Assembly: GCF_000333895.2 (NCBI RefSeq)
Contig: NZ_ANFM02000014.1
Location: forward strand, 124,001-188,000
DNA length: 64,000 bases
Reading direction: 5' to 3'
Source of the DNA: Grimontia indica
Lineage (GTDB): Bacteria; Pseudomonadota; Gammaproteobacteria; Enterobacterales; Vibrionaceae
Shown: in pieces, positions 8,379 through 18,213 of the stretch
Position numbering within the stretch: position 1 is the first letter of the stretch
How the letters are laid out: each line of letters opens with the position of its first letter
The notes under the pieces: model-generated
The model's input: the letters and a program-made list of their open reading frames with translations, nothing else
Database searches by the model: none
Told to the model about the DNA's origin: nothing
Program-made: the position numbers and the translations under genes

Positions 8379-9512
8379 ATGCGCAAAAGAATTCTTAAGC
8401 CTCTCTTCGCTTGTATCGCGCTGGCATCAGCCTCTGTTAACGCTGCGTGGTACGAAGTGACTGGGGTTAGCACGGTTTTGGAAAGCAAAGAGCAGGCAAG
8501 AGAAAGAGCCTTGGAAGATGCGATTTATCAGGCATTAAAATTCTCCGGTGCAGATATTGCCGGCCTGACAAGTATTCGCCCTTACCTGAAAGAAGCGAAA
8601 AACGACTATCTGTTCAGTGGTGATGAAATCCGCCACATTCAGGTAGTGGAAACCAAGGAAAAAGGCGGCGTCATGAAATTGACAGCCCGCATCGATATCT
8701 ACCCAACGGCAAATGCTTGCCACAAGCATCAATACAAAAAAGGCCTGGTCATGGGCCGTTTCGATATTGTTTCTCCACAACACGCGGCGTTGGGCGGCAT
8801 CTTTCAATTTGGCGATGACTTTACCGTTTTGCTTCAGCGCCAATTTGAAACCCAGGCACAAAGCTTTGTTGTTCAGGGTATTACGCCTTATTCAATTTCT
8901 CCGACTCAGCCTGATGTTGCCACTATGGTGGCGGAAGATACTGGTGCACAGTATCTGTTAGTGGGCACGATTACTGATATGACGGCAACCATTGATCAAA
9001 AAGTACTGAGAAAAGATCAGACAAACCGTCAACTGGCATTGTCAATTGATGTGATTGATGGGAAATCCGGTGAGGTGATTTATCAAAATATCTACCGCGA
9101 CATCGCTACCTGGCCATTTGAACGACACAGTAAAGTCGATACAAAAACAGCACGTTTCTGGGCTTCGCCCTATGGCGAAATGGCACAGCGAATGAGCCGC
9201 AATATTTTGTTGGATCTAGAAAGTAACCTTGCGTGCAGAGCGACAACCCCAGAGATCGTCTCGATCAACGGTCAAACTGGGCAAATCAATGCCGGTCGTA
9301 TTCATGGCGTGAAACATGGAGACGAACTGGCGCTATGGCACAACGCCTCTTTCACTGACCAATATGGCATTCACCGTACCCAAATGAAAAAAAGCGCCAT
9401 TGGCCTGTCAGTGACCCGTGTTTACGAGAGTTCTGCGGAAGTTGCGGTGTCTCCTGTCGAGCTGGGTTCTAGCATTCAGATCGGCGATTTGGTGACCAAA
9501 TACACTCAGTAA
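8379..9512 (+). CDS. flgT: Flagellar H-ring protein FlgT
   Basis: A 377-residue exported protein starting MRKRILKPLFACIALASASVNA, with signal peptidase cleavage likely after the final Ala. An upstream in-frame TTG at 8364 would add five residues before the signal, so the ATG is preferred; GGAAACCAAGG provides a ribosome site. FlgT forms the H ring around the LP ring in Vibrio and supports the MotX/MotY T ring of the sodium-driven polar flagellum. Three regions, an N-terminal domain, a middle TolB-like domain and a C-terminal SH3-like part (about 300-377), fit the family length. No terminator is seen before the tRNA gene. Confidence 0.94.
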   Translation: MRKRILKPLFACIALASASVNAAWYEVTGVSTVLESKEQARERALEDAIYQALKFSGADIAGLTSIRPYLKEAKNDYLFSGDEIRHIQVVETKEKGGVMKLTARIDIYPTANACHKHQYKKGLVMGRFDIVSPQHAALGGIFQFGDDFTVLLQRQFETQAQSFVVQGITPYSISPTQPDVATMVAEDTGAQYLLVGTITDMTATIDQKVLRKDQTNRQLALSIDVIDGKSGEVIYQNIYRDIATWPFERHSKVDTKTARFWASPYGEMAQRMSRNILLDLESNLACRATTPEIVSINGQTGQINAGRIHGVKHGDELALWHNASFTDQYGIHRTQMKKSAIGLSVTRVYESSAEVAVSPVELGSSIQIGDLVTKYTQ

Positions 9513-9525
9513 CTTCTTTAAAGCC

Positions 9526-9553
9526 TTAACGTTACGGCACAATTGGGTATACT
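9526..9553 (+). promoter_or_regulatory. Probable sigma-70 promoter of the tRNA-Arg gene
   Basis: TTAACG-N16-TATACT lies 39 bases before the mature tRNA, followed by a GC-rich discriminator (CTCGGCG) of the kind seen at stringently controlled stable RNA promoters. Confidence 0.5.
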
Positions 9554-9591
9554 AAACACTCGGCGTTGATATTCTCCACATCAGCGCCAAC

Positions 9592-9667
9592 GCTCCCATA
9601 GCTCAACAGGATAGAGCAGTCGCCTCCTAAGCGATCGATCGGGGTTCGAGTCCCTGTGGGAGCGCCA
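9592..9667 (+). tRNA. tRNA-Arg (anticodon CCT)
   Basis: A complete 76-base cloverleaf. The acceptor arm GCTCCCA pairs with TGGGAGC, followed by discriminator G and an encoded CCA. The D arm is GCTC/GAGC, the anticodon stem GTCGC/GCGAT closes a 7-base loop with CCT at 9626-9628, and the T arm has TTCGAGT in the loop. It reads the rare arginine codon AGG. No recombinase gene or duplicated 3' end is visible nearby. Confidence 0.97.
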
Positions 9668-9743
9668 TTTTTAATGTCACCAACACCACTAGTTCACTCC
9701 TTTTCTTCCAGCTTGTGTCAATTTACAGCCTTTTGCAGATATA

Positions 9744-9772
9744 AAAAAACGCCTGCAAGGCAGGCGTTTTTT
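9744..9772. terminator. Terminator downstream of porin 1
   Basis: The CGCCTGC/GCAGGCG stem has a 3-base loop, flanked by six A on the left and six T on the right, so it can act in both directions: after the leftward porin gene and after the tRNA. Confidence 0.88.
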
Positions 9773-9792
9773 GTCATTCAATTCGCAATCAA

Positions 9793-11175
9793 TTATTTGA
9801 TAGTGAAAGGAATTGTCAGAGTAACTTTGATGTCGCTCTCGTCTTGGAACAGGTTGGTGTATGGTGCCCAGTTACCTGCATCAGTGTCGTTCACGTATTC
9901 GGTGTAGTACATACCCAGGTTTGCACCTTGCAACGCACCGTTTTGGATTGCGTAGTTAGCAAATACACTACCTGCGTATTCGAACAGGTCATCGGCACCT
10001 GCTACGTCAGTAGATGCCATACCGAATGCACCGCTGATACCAGCGCTGAAGCCAGGAGCACCCAGATCAGTGAAGTCACGCGCTACAGAAGCAAACGCCG
10101 CAAATTCGCCGTCGTGGTTGAAGTCAGAACGGTTGTTCCACCAGATGTCATAAGTACCGTTTGAGCCGCCGTATGCTTTAGTCAGACGGTAGGACATGTT
10201 ACCAATCAAAGATGCATCTTTGTCTTCAGCAACGGTGTAAGTTGCTTCTGCACGAACATTGTACGCACCGAAAGATTTAGCAGAAAGGAACGCCAGCTGG
10301 AATGCAGTACTGTCAAACTGACCGTCATCTTCTACAACATACAGTTGTGGAGACAAGTACAGGCCGCCGTCAGTAGTGTACTTCACTTTAACGTGAGCGT
10401 TTTTACGGTCGCCATCAGTCAGGCCAGCGTAAGCAACGTCTAACAGAAGGCCGTTGTCAAAGGTGTAACGACCACCGATTGAGTACGCATCACCCGCATC
10501 AGTTTTACCGTCTGCTTCGCGGAAACCGTAAGTGTCTTTGAACCACGGAGCCTTGTATTCAGTAGCGTAGACGAAACCTAGTTGCAGGTTATCTTGATTG
10601 TAGCCAATTTCACCACCAGTGTAGCTACCCGCCGCGTATGACCAGTTCACACCAATCGCACCAGGTACGGAAGGTTGGAACCAACCAGCTTTCGCTGTCA
10701 CGCTGTCGCCGAACTTAAATTTAGCAGCTGCAGTTTGCACAGCAACGCCATTGTCAGTACAGCCTGAATCCCATGTACCTTCACAGCCAGTGTTAGCATC
10801 TGGTTGCATGTCATATGGGTTGTTAACGTTCCAGAAGTTCATCTCATGGTCAGGGCTACCATTGTTGTATAGATCGAATGTGCTATACACGTTCAGATCC
10901 AAACCAGCAACGTCGCCAACATAGCCAGACGCGAAGCCCAGGTTCATCATTACTGAACCATGGTCTAGGTTAGTGGTTTTAGGTGTATCTTGACCGGTAG
11001 CTGAATCAAAGCCGCCACGAGTACGGTCGCGGAACCAAAAGTTAATGCCGCCAGAGATAGATGAATCTTCAAAGAAGCCTTCAGCTTGAGCAGTCGGTGC
11101 AGTAATCATTGATGCGCCAGCGATTACACCTACAACCGCCATGCTCAGCATAGAGCGTTTAAACAGTTTTTCCAT
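9793..11175 (-). CDS. OprD/chitoporin-family outer-membrane porin 1
   Basis: A 460-residue predicted beta-barrel with a 31-residue signal peptide ending in TAQA before EGFFEDSSISGG. Family features include GYVGDVAGLDLNVY, the KFKFGDSVTAKAGWFQP strand and EYKAPWFKDTYGF, matching the Vibrio porin usually found beside ligA and known as chitoporin, which takes up chitooligosaccharides. Substrate is therefore probably chitooligosaccharide or another oligosaccharide, but this is inference. It is monocistronic, with a terminator after it and a long leader before it that shares an element with the second porin (13650-14936). It ends in PFTIK rather than in an aromatic residue, which is unusual for an outer-membrane barrel. 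Confidence 0.85.
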   Translation of the reverse strand: MEKLFKRSMLSMAVVGVIAGASMITAPTAQAEGFFEDSSISGGINFWFRDRTRGGFDSATGQDTPKTTNLDHGSVMMNLGFASGYVGDVAGLDLNVYSTFDLYNNGSPDHEMNFWNVNNPYDMQPDANTGCEGTWDSGCTDNGVAVQTAAAKFKFGDSVTAKAGWFQPSVPGAIGVNWSYAAGSYTGGEIGYNQDNLQLGFVYATEYKAPWFKDTYGFREADGKTDAGDAYSIGGRYTFDNGLLLDVAYAGLTDGDRKNAHVKVKYTTDGGLYLSPQLYVVEDDGQFDSTAFQLAFLSAKSFGAYNVRAEATYTVAEDKDASLIGNMSYRLTKAYGGSNGTYDIWWNNRSDFNHDGEFAAFASVARDFTDLGAPGFSAGISGAFGMASTDVAGADDLFEYAGSVFANYAIQNGALQGANLGMYYTEYVNDTDAGNWAPYTNLFQDESDIKVTLTIPFTIK

Positions 11176-11226
11176 GGAATACTCCTAAAATTTCAATTTA
11201 AACCGATGGGGAGTTCGTCACTCTTA

Positions 11227-11248
11227 GTTGGCCGCCGAGAGCAACGAC
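11227..11248 (-). promoter_or_regulatory. Conserved leader element of porin 1 mRNA
   Basis: In the mRNA sense this reads GTCGTTGCT then CGGCGGCCAAC and lies 52 bases before the start codon. The same core occurs 54 bases before porin 2. The flanks can pair (CTCT/AGAG and TCGT/ACGA), placing CGGCGGCCAAC in a loop. It is a candidate small-RNA target or structured leader; the function is unknown. Confidence 0.55.
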
Positions 11249-11445
11249 ACCGGTGTATTTATTGATTTAATGTATCAACGAGTCGAAAGCTTAATTCGTA
11301 ACGATAAAAAAAAAATCTGAGACTGCGGGAACTTTGAAATGCCTCAAAATTAAAATATAAAACAATATATATCCAAATATATCAATGACTTAGATTGGTT
11401 AAAAAAACATAAAAAAGACACACTCTTTAGCTTTATCAGAGTGCA

Positions 11446-11461
11446 CCTGATCTTGATCACG
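11446..11461. promoter_or_regulatory. CRP-like site upstream of porin 1
   Basis: CCTGATCTTGATCACG matches the symmetric CRP consensus TGTGATCTAGATCACA at 12 of 16 positions. It lies about 270 bases upstream of the start codon. Catabolite control of oligosaccharide porins is common, so the site is plausible but unproven. Confidence 0.45.
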
Positions 11462-11580
11462 CAAACCAAAAGAAAAAGGAGCCTTATCCTCAAAAAGAGA
11501 AATAGATAAAGCGTCATATATTGATCTGATTCTCATTTCTTTCTGATGAAAATCACACTTATTCAACCTATCAGCAAAGA

Positions 11581-11609
11581 AAAAGCCCCTGAAGAAATCA
11601 GGGGCTCAA
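11581..11609 (-). terminator. Rho-independent terminator after gltX
   Basis: GAGCCCCTGA pairs with TCAGGGGCTT around a TTTCT loop in the leftward direction and ends in a T run. Confidence 0.85.
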
Positions 11610-11637
11610 TGGTTATGAGTCCAATTCTCGATTGTTG

Positions 11638-13059
11638 TTACTGAGCTTCACGCTGTGCGATAAACTCTAAAGCTTGTTTGATACGGGAAACAACACGAGC
11701 TTTACCAATCAGATTCATTACCGCATCAACTGATGGTGACTGACCCTGGCCTGTTACCGCAACACGAAGTGGCATACCCACTTTACCCATCCCTAACTCG
11801 AGCTCACTGCAAACGTCAGCGATAAGTTGGTGGAGGTTTTCAGTGTTCCACTCTTCAATAGACTCAGCTTTACTTAGTGCCAACTCTAAAGCTTCTTTTG
11901 CCACAGGACGAAGATGCTTTTTCGCAGCACCCGCTTCAAACTCTTCGAAGTCTTGATAAAAATAGCGACATTGTTCAGCCAGTTCGATCAGAGTGTTGCA
12001 TCGCTCACCAACAAGCTTTATCACATCAGTGATAGCCGGGCCGTTACTAACATCAATCTCTTTAGCATCAAGATGCCACTGCAGGTATTTCGCTACATAA
12101 TCTGGCTCAGACGTCTTGATGTAATGATTGTTCAACCAAAGCAGTTTATCTGTGTTGAATGCAGATGCTGACTTACTAACCGACTCAAGATTAAACAACT
12201 GAATCATTTCATCTAGAGAGAAGATTTCCTGATCACCGTGAGACCATCCCAAGCGAACAAGGTAATTCAGCAGTGCCTGTGGAAGGTAACCGTCATCTCG
12301 GTACTGCATCACACTCACTGCGCCATGGCGTTTAGAGAGCTTCGCGCCGTCATCACCCAGAATCATTGAGCAATGTGCGAACTCTGGTACTGCCGCACCA
12401 ATGGCTTTGTAAATGTTGATTTGGCGAGGAGTATTGTTGATGTGATCTTCACCACGAACAACCTGAGTAATACCCATATCCCAGTCATCAATGACCACAC
12501 AGAAATTGTATGTCGGGCTACCATCAGTTCGGCGGATAATCAGATCATCTAACTCACTGTTTGCAATTTCGATACGGCCACGAATTTTGTCATCAAAAAC
12601 CACAGAGCCTTCTTTAGGGTTTCGGAAACGAATACAAAATGGTGAGTCTTCTGTCGCCGCTTCATTCGCTGCGACCACTTTAGGATGGCCTGCATCATAA
12701 CGCGGCTTTACACCGGCAGCCATTTGCTCTTCGCGGATTTCATCCAGCAGCTCTTTTGGCGCATAACATTTGTATGCTTTATCTTCTGCTAGTAACTGAT
12801 CAACAACTTCGTTGTAACGATCAAAGCGCTTGGTTTGATAGTACGGACCTTCATCCCAATCAAGTCCCAGCCACTCCATGCCTTCAATGATGGCATCGAT
12901 AGCTTCTTGGGTTGAGCGCTCTAGGTCAGTGTCTTCGATACGAAGAACAAATTCACCACCAGTGTGTTTGGCACAGAGCCAAGAATACAGTGCAGTACGC
13001 GCACCACCTACATGCAAGAAGCCTGTTGGGCTTGGAGCAAAACGAGTTTTAACAGTCAT
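11638..13059 (-). CDS. gltX: Glutamyl-tRNA synthetase
   Basis: A 473-residue class I aminoacyl-tRNA synthetase that charges tRNA-Glu in the cytoplasm. The HIGH-type motif appears at about residues 9-19 ([11 protein letters not shown]) and the KMSKS-type motif as KLSKR at 240-244. The catalytic domain and C-terminal anticodon-binding region are complete. Cys98 is present, but the second cysteine of the zinc motif found in Escherichia coli GltX is replaced by Ala100, so the zinc site seems absent here. The gene is flanked by porin 1 and a small secreted protein gene. It is near the flagellar cluster, as in Vibrio cholerae. Confidence 0.97.
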   Translation of the reverse strand: MTVKTRFAPSPTGFLHVGGARTALYSWLCAKHTGGEFVLRIEDTDLERSTQEAIDAIIEGMEWLGLDWDEGPYYQTKRFDRYNEVVDQLLAEDKAYKCYAPKELLDEIREEQMAAGVKPRYDAGHPKVVAANEAATEDSPFCIRFRNPKEGSVVFDDKIRGRIEIANSELDDLIIRRTDGSPTYNFCVVIDDWDMGITQVVRGEDHINNTPRQINIYKAIGAAVPEFAHCSMILGDDGAKLSKRHGAVSVMQYRDDGYLPQALLNYLVRLGWSHGDQEIFSLDEMIQLFNLESVSKSASAFNTDKLLWLNNHYIKTSEPDYVAKYLQWHLDAKEIDVSNGPAITDVIKLVGERCNTLIELAEQCRYFYQDFEEFEAGAAKKHLRPVAKEALELALSKAESIEEWNTENLHQLIADVCSELELGMGKVGMPLRVAVTGQGQSPSVDAVMNLIGKARVVSRIKQALEFIAQREAQ

Positions 13060-13205
13060 GTTAATCCTATAACGTTCAGCGTGATTGAATAGAACGGAGG
13101 GATTTCCGATAGGGCGCTATTGTATGCTGTGAGCGCAGTCAGGACAACGTCTGAAAGTTTCTGGGCGGCTGCCTTTCAAAAGGAAAATTAGGGATGAGAA
13201 ATAGG

Positions 13206-13233
13206 AAAGCCCCGATCGGGACATCGGGGCTTT
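13206..13233 (-). terminator. Terminator after the 66-residue secreted protein gene
   Basis: AAAGCCCCGAT pairs with ATCGGGGCTTT around a short loop. The T tract downstream on the minus strand is short, so termination may be imperfect. Confidence 0.7.
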
Positions 13234-13254
13234 CAAAGCATATGGATGAGAAGG

Positions 13255-13455
13255 TTACATCTCATATTTATATGGGGCTGGCACTTCTCCGCCTCGGCCT
13301 CTACAAAGAACGGGAGGCATCATTGTTGATTCACCGTTGATAATGCATGGTCTTTCCCAGAGAGTAGGGCCAGCTTTTGAGCTACTCGCTTGGGCTGCTC
13401 CCATACTTGAAGCCAAAATCACAGATAACATCACAACTGTTTTTAAAATACGCAT
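13255..13455 (-). CDS. Small secreted protein of unknown function
   Basis: A 66-residue protein with a clear signal peptide (MRILKTVVMLSVILASSMGAAQA) leaving about 43 mature residues. Two cysteines, in ERPCIIN and PPVLCRG, could form a disulfide in the periplasm. An AGGAG ribosome site lies 8 bases before the start, and a terminator follows the stop, so it looks like a real one-gene transcript. I do not recognise the family. It lies between gltX and porin 2, and the porin context hints at an envelope role, but nothing in the sequence shows what it does. Confidence 0.7.
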   Translation of the reverse strand: MRILKTVVMLSVILASSMGAAQASSSKAGPTLWERPCIINGESTMMPPVLCRGRGGEVPAPYKYEM

Positions 13456-13605
13456 CTAAATTTCTCCTATTGCGTGATATTGCTCGCAATTTGAGAATAG
13501 AACAGGTTGTTTTTTTTGTGACAAAAATAAGCATTTTTTTTTTCTTTTCAAATCAGGTGATTAATTCCAGCCAGCCTCACAATGTGGAGCATTATCGACA
13601 AATAC

Positions 13606-13633
13606 AAAAAGCCCCCGCAAGTGCGAGGGCTTT
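13606..13633 (-). terminator. Rho-independent terminator after porin 2
   Basis: In the leftward direction AAAGCCCTCGCAC pairs with GTGCG-type arms (GCGGGGGCTTTTT) around a 4-base loop and ends in T residues. Confidence 0.85.
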
Positions 13634-13649
13634 CCATTAGGCGTAATTC

Positions 13650-14936
13650 TTACAGGAAGTTGTAAGGGATGATTACTTGCAGACGGAAGTCCTGGCGAGC
13701 GTAATCTGAGTTGTCTTTCATGTCGCGCTCAAGGTGAGTCGCGTGGAAACGAATGGTAGAACCTTTCAGTGAACCATTTGGTACAGAGTAACCGATAGTA
13801 CCGTTAACTGCGTACTCAGCGTCAAAATCAACTTGCTCTTCGCTGATGTCAGACAGAGCTACACCTGCGTAGGCAAACCAACCTTCACCCAGGTCGAAGT
13901 TGAAGCGGTTGTACCAAGCGATTTGGCTGTCTTGGTTCCAGTCTGACAGTGCATCCCACCACTGCTGCCAAGTACCGTTGTTCGAACCGTATGCACGAAC
14001 AGTACGTGGAGAGAACTCTGCAGAGTTCTTGGTGTGAGTGTAACGAACTTGAGAGTCCCACTTCACATCACCCAGAGGCATTGCGAACTGGATACCATGG
14101 TGAGCACCAAGACCATCGTAAGTAGACTTGTCGTTTACAGCGTAGATACCGTAACCCAGGCTCCAACCGTCAGCAGCGTAGTTAAACTTAGCTGCGTAAG
14201 AAGTAGAGCTATCGTCTGAGCCACCGTTTGCCAGGTTAGCTTGACCAACACCCAGGTCTACAGAAACATCACCAACAGCACCAACAAGACCTACAGAGTG
14301 AAGGAAGTCAAACGCTTGTTTTTCTTGTGGTGTTCTTTGAACAGTTTCCCACCAAGGTGCAGTGTGTTGATCTGCAAAACCGTAGCCCAGAGTCCAGCCG
14401 TTCAGGTCAACGAATGCTTTACCACCGCGGTAAGTACCTGGTACGAAAGACCAAACGTTACCGATGGTACCAACACCCATTTGGGTCAGGCCGATGTCAC
14501 CGCGAATAGAATCAGTTTTAAACTTGATTGCAGCTTTAGTCGCCTTGAAAGTACCTTGAGTGTCTTGACCACCCCAGCCGTCACACAGAACGATTTCGTT
14601 ACATGCGCCGTTGTTGTAAAGAGAACCACCCAGGTAACCACCAAGGTCAACGCCAATCGCACCAGCATAACCAGATGAGAAGTTAACACCTAAGTTCCAA
14701 TCGCTGTAGTTGAGGTTTTCAGTCCACTCAGCGTCTGCACCAATTTTACGGTGGCGGTAGCGCGTGTCAGAAACAACAACAGTCGACAAAGAAGCGCCTT
14801 CAAGAAACTCATTCAGTTTCTCTACGTACTGATCACCAGCTGCACTTTCAGTAGCAGCTTGTGCTGGCATTGCCGCAACACCTAGGATTGCTGCAGTCAA
14901 AGCAGACACTTTGAAAATGGTTGAACGTTTTTCCAT
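13650..14936 (-). CDS. OprD/chitoporin-family outer-membrane porin 2
   Basis: A 428-residue predicted outer-membrane barrel with a 27-residue signal peptide ending MPAQA. It resembles porin 1 in its strand layout: SSGYAGAIGVDLGGY, the AAIKFKTDSIRGDIGLTQMG strand, TAPWWETVQR, and AYGSNNGTWQQWWDALSDWN. The C-terminus, VIIPYNFL, is typical of Vibrio porins. The neighbouring ligA makes this the positional match to the Vibrio chitoporin gene, so chitooligosaccharide uptake is likely but inferred. It is a single-gene unit with its own terminator, a leader element shared with porin 1, and CRP-like sites upstream. Confidence 0.85.
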   Translation of the reverse strand: MEKRSTIFKVSALTAAILGVAAMPAQAATESAAGDQYVEKLNEFLEGASLSTVVVSDTRYRHRKIGADAEWTENLNYSDWNLGVNFSSGYAGAIGVDLGGYLGGSLYNNGACNEIVLCDGWGGQDTQGTFKATKAAIKFKTDSIRGDIGLTQMGVGTIGNVWSFVPGTYRGGKAFVDLNGWTLGYGFADQHTAPWWETVQRTPQEKQAFDFLHSVGLVGAVGDVSVDLGVGQANLANGGSDDSSTSYAAKFNYAADGWSLGYGIYAVNDKSTYDGLGAHHGIQFAMPLGDVKWDSQVRYTHTKNSAEFSPRTVRAYGSNNGTWQQWWDALSDWNQDSQIAWYNRFNFDLGEGWFAYAGVALSDISEEQVDFDAEYAVNGTIGYSVPNGSLKGSTIRFHATHLERDMKDNSDYARQDFRLQVIIPYNFL

Positions 14937-14989
14937 GGAAAATAACTCCTAAAAGGGATTTTTCAGAATTCCGAATCATCGCCGTTATG

Positions 14990-15010
14990 GTTGGCCGCCG
15001 TAGCAATGAC
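14990..15010 (-). promoter_or_regulatory. Conserved leader element of porin 2 mRNA
   Basis: In the mRNA sense this reads GTCATTGCT then A and CGGCGGCCAAC, 54 bases before the start codon. The core matches porin 1 almost exactly. The local fold differs in sequence but again pairs (TATGG with CCGTA on the plus strand) around CGGCCAA, suggesting a retained structure. Confidence 0.55.
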
Positions 15011-15182
15011 TCGTTTATTCGATTTTCTAAAACGACTCAATTTCATCGCTTTAGATTTTTTGTCACCGATTGAACTCTCCCTCAACCGATGAGTCTCAGA
15101 CTACTTTCACCTGAAAAAACATCAACGAGAACTTTATTTGTTATTAAAAAAATATGACTCGGTGCAAAGTTCCATCCATGTT

Positions 15183-15198
15183 CGTGATCGAGATCCCT
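15183..15198. promoter_or_regulatory. CRP-like site upstream of porin 2
   Basis: CGTGATCGAGATCCCT matches the CRP consensus at 12 of 16 positions, about 250 bases before the start codon. Its distance resembles that of the CRP-like site before porin 1. Confidence 0.4.
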
Positions 15199-15294
15199 TA
15201 TTTAGACAAATACATAAAAATAAAAACATAAGACATTAAAAAACAACCACTTGTAATTATTTGCGGTCAGTAAAAATACTAAAAAACACTGTAT

Positions 15295-15310
15295 TGAGAT
15301 CGTTATCACA
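15295..15310. promoter_or_regulatory. Second CRP-like site upstream of porin 2
   Basis: TGAGATCGTTATCACA keeps a good half-site, TCACA, and a near half-site, TGAGA, separated by 6 bases (12 of 16 to the symmetric consensus). It is farther from the gene than expected for direct activation unless the leader is long. Confidence 0.35.
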
Positions 15311-15414
15311 TATTCATTTTCGAGACATAAAAATGAATTTCCAGTCGTTTTAATGGTCAAATTTCACCTCGTGAAATATCTGAATTGGATCGCAAAAGCG
15401 CTAGGGGCGGGGCA

Positions 15415-15444
15415 TAAAAAAACGCCAGCATGATGCTGGCGTTT
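15415..15444 (-). terminator. Rho-independent terminator after ligA
   Basis: AAACGCCAGCATCATG-type arms (ACGCCAGCAT/ATGCTGGCGT) form a perfect stem with six T following in the leftward direction. Confidence 0.88.
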
Positions 15445-15468
15445 GTGGAGGATTGGTATTTAATGAAA

Positions 15469-17490
<2,022 letters not shown>

Positions 17491-17635
17491 CTAGTTTGCT
17501 TCACCACTTTTTAGTGGCTTGGATATTGAGAATGTGAGCCAGTATACCCGAACTCCCACAAGGCGCGAAAATACCGCTTGTTGATAGTGCATCCATGCGA
17601 TTATGATGCTGTCAGATTTATCATTGAGTGACACC

Positions 17636-18100
17636 ATGAAGGGTAACGCATTAAGACACAACGGCAGTTTGGGCACTTTGCTCACGTTGCTGCTTGTCTT
17701 TTTTTCGCTGCCATCATTCGCGGCAGACTCTGTCGACACACACAGCGCTCACTCAAACTGTCTGGTGGTCACTCACCATGAAGCGCAAACTTCATCACAA
17801 GATGCGCTCACTTCATTAAATGCTGAGCACCGGGCGCCCGCCAAATCGCTAACACCAAGCCTATCCACCTTACTCAGAAACGGCTCATGGCTGCCAGAAA
17901 GGCTTGCCAACACTGAACCTGAATATGAGCTGGTTATCGAGCTGGCAAACGTTGCCACTTTGCTTGATTACTATCATTACGACGACACATTCAGCCACTG
18001 GCACGACTGGACTCGCTCTCCCCCAGCGACCAGACACCGTATCGCTGGCTGGAAAGATTCCAACCTGCAATACCGGTTCATTTCTCAAGCTCAAGCCTGA
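17636..18100 (+). CDS. Predicted exported protein of unknown function upstream of secD
   Basis: A 154-residue protein when started at MKGNALRHN; the frame stays open to 17603, adding 11 residues. A signal-like hydrophobic stretch (LLTLLLVFFSLPSFA) is followed by a His-rich and Ser/Thr-rich region and then an acidic, aromatic C-terminal half (YELVIELANVATLLDYYHYDD and HWHDW). I do not recognise the family. The ribosome site is weak. It lies 113 bases before secD in the same direction, so it could share the transcript. The composition looks coding, but the evidence is modest. Confidence 0.55.
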   Translation: MKGNALRHNGSLGTLLTLLLVFFSLPSFAADSVDTHSAHSNCLVVTHHEAQTSSQDALTSLNAEHRAPAKSLTPSLSTLLRNGSWLPERLANTEPEYELVIELANVATLLDYYHYDDTFSHWHDWTRSPPATRHRIAGWKDSNLQYRFISQAQA

Positions 18101-18213
18101 ACTTCAAATCCAAGCTGACTTCCATCGGCGCACTAAACACGCCCACTCACTAACCAGTGGACTAAAGATTTGACGTATTTGCCGTAAATGTTTTGCGGTG
18201 ACGAGCGAGAGCT

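Larger units (their letters stand above)
11176..11637. other. Gene-free region: leader and promoter region of porin 1, and gltX terminator
   Basis: These 462 bases lie between gltX (stop at the right) and porin 1 (start at the left). They hold the porin leader element (11227-11248), a CRP-like site (11446-11461), an A/T-rich stretch likely to contain the porin promoter, and the gltX terminator (11581-11609). I see no open frame with coding character. Confidence 0.7.
14937..15468. other. Gene-free region: porin 2 leader and promoter, and ligA terminator
   Basis: These 532 bases separate ligA from porin 2. They hold the porin leader element (14990-15010), two CRP-like palindromes (15183-15198 and 15295-15310) in very A/T-rich sequence, and the ligA terminator (15415-15444). 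No coding frame is apparent. Confidence 0.7.

Noticed and set aside
9592-9667. tRNA-Arg as an integration site for a genomic island
   Set aside because: No integrase, no repeated tRNA 3' end and no foreign-looking cargo are visible on either side.
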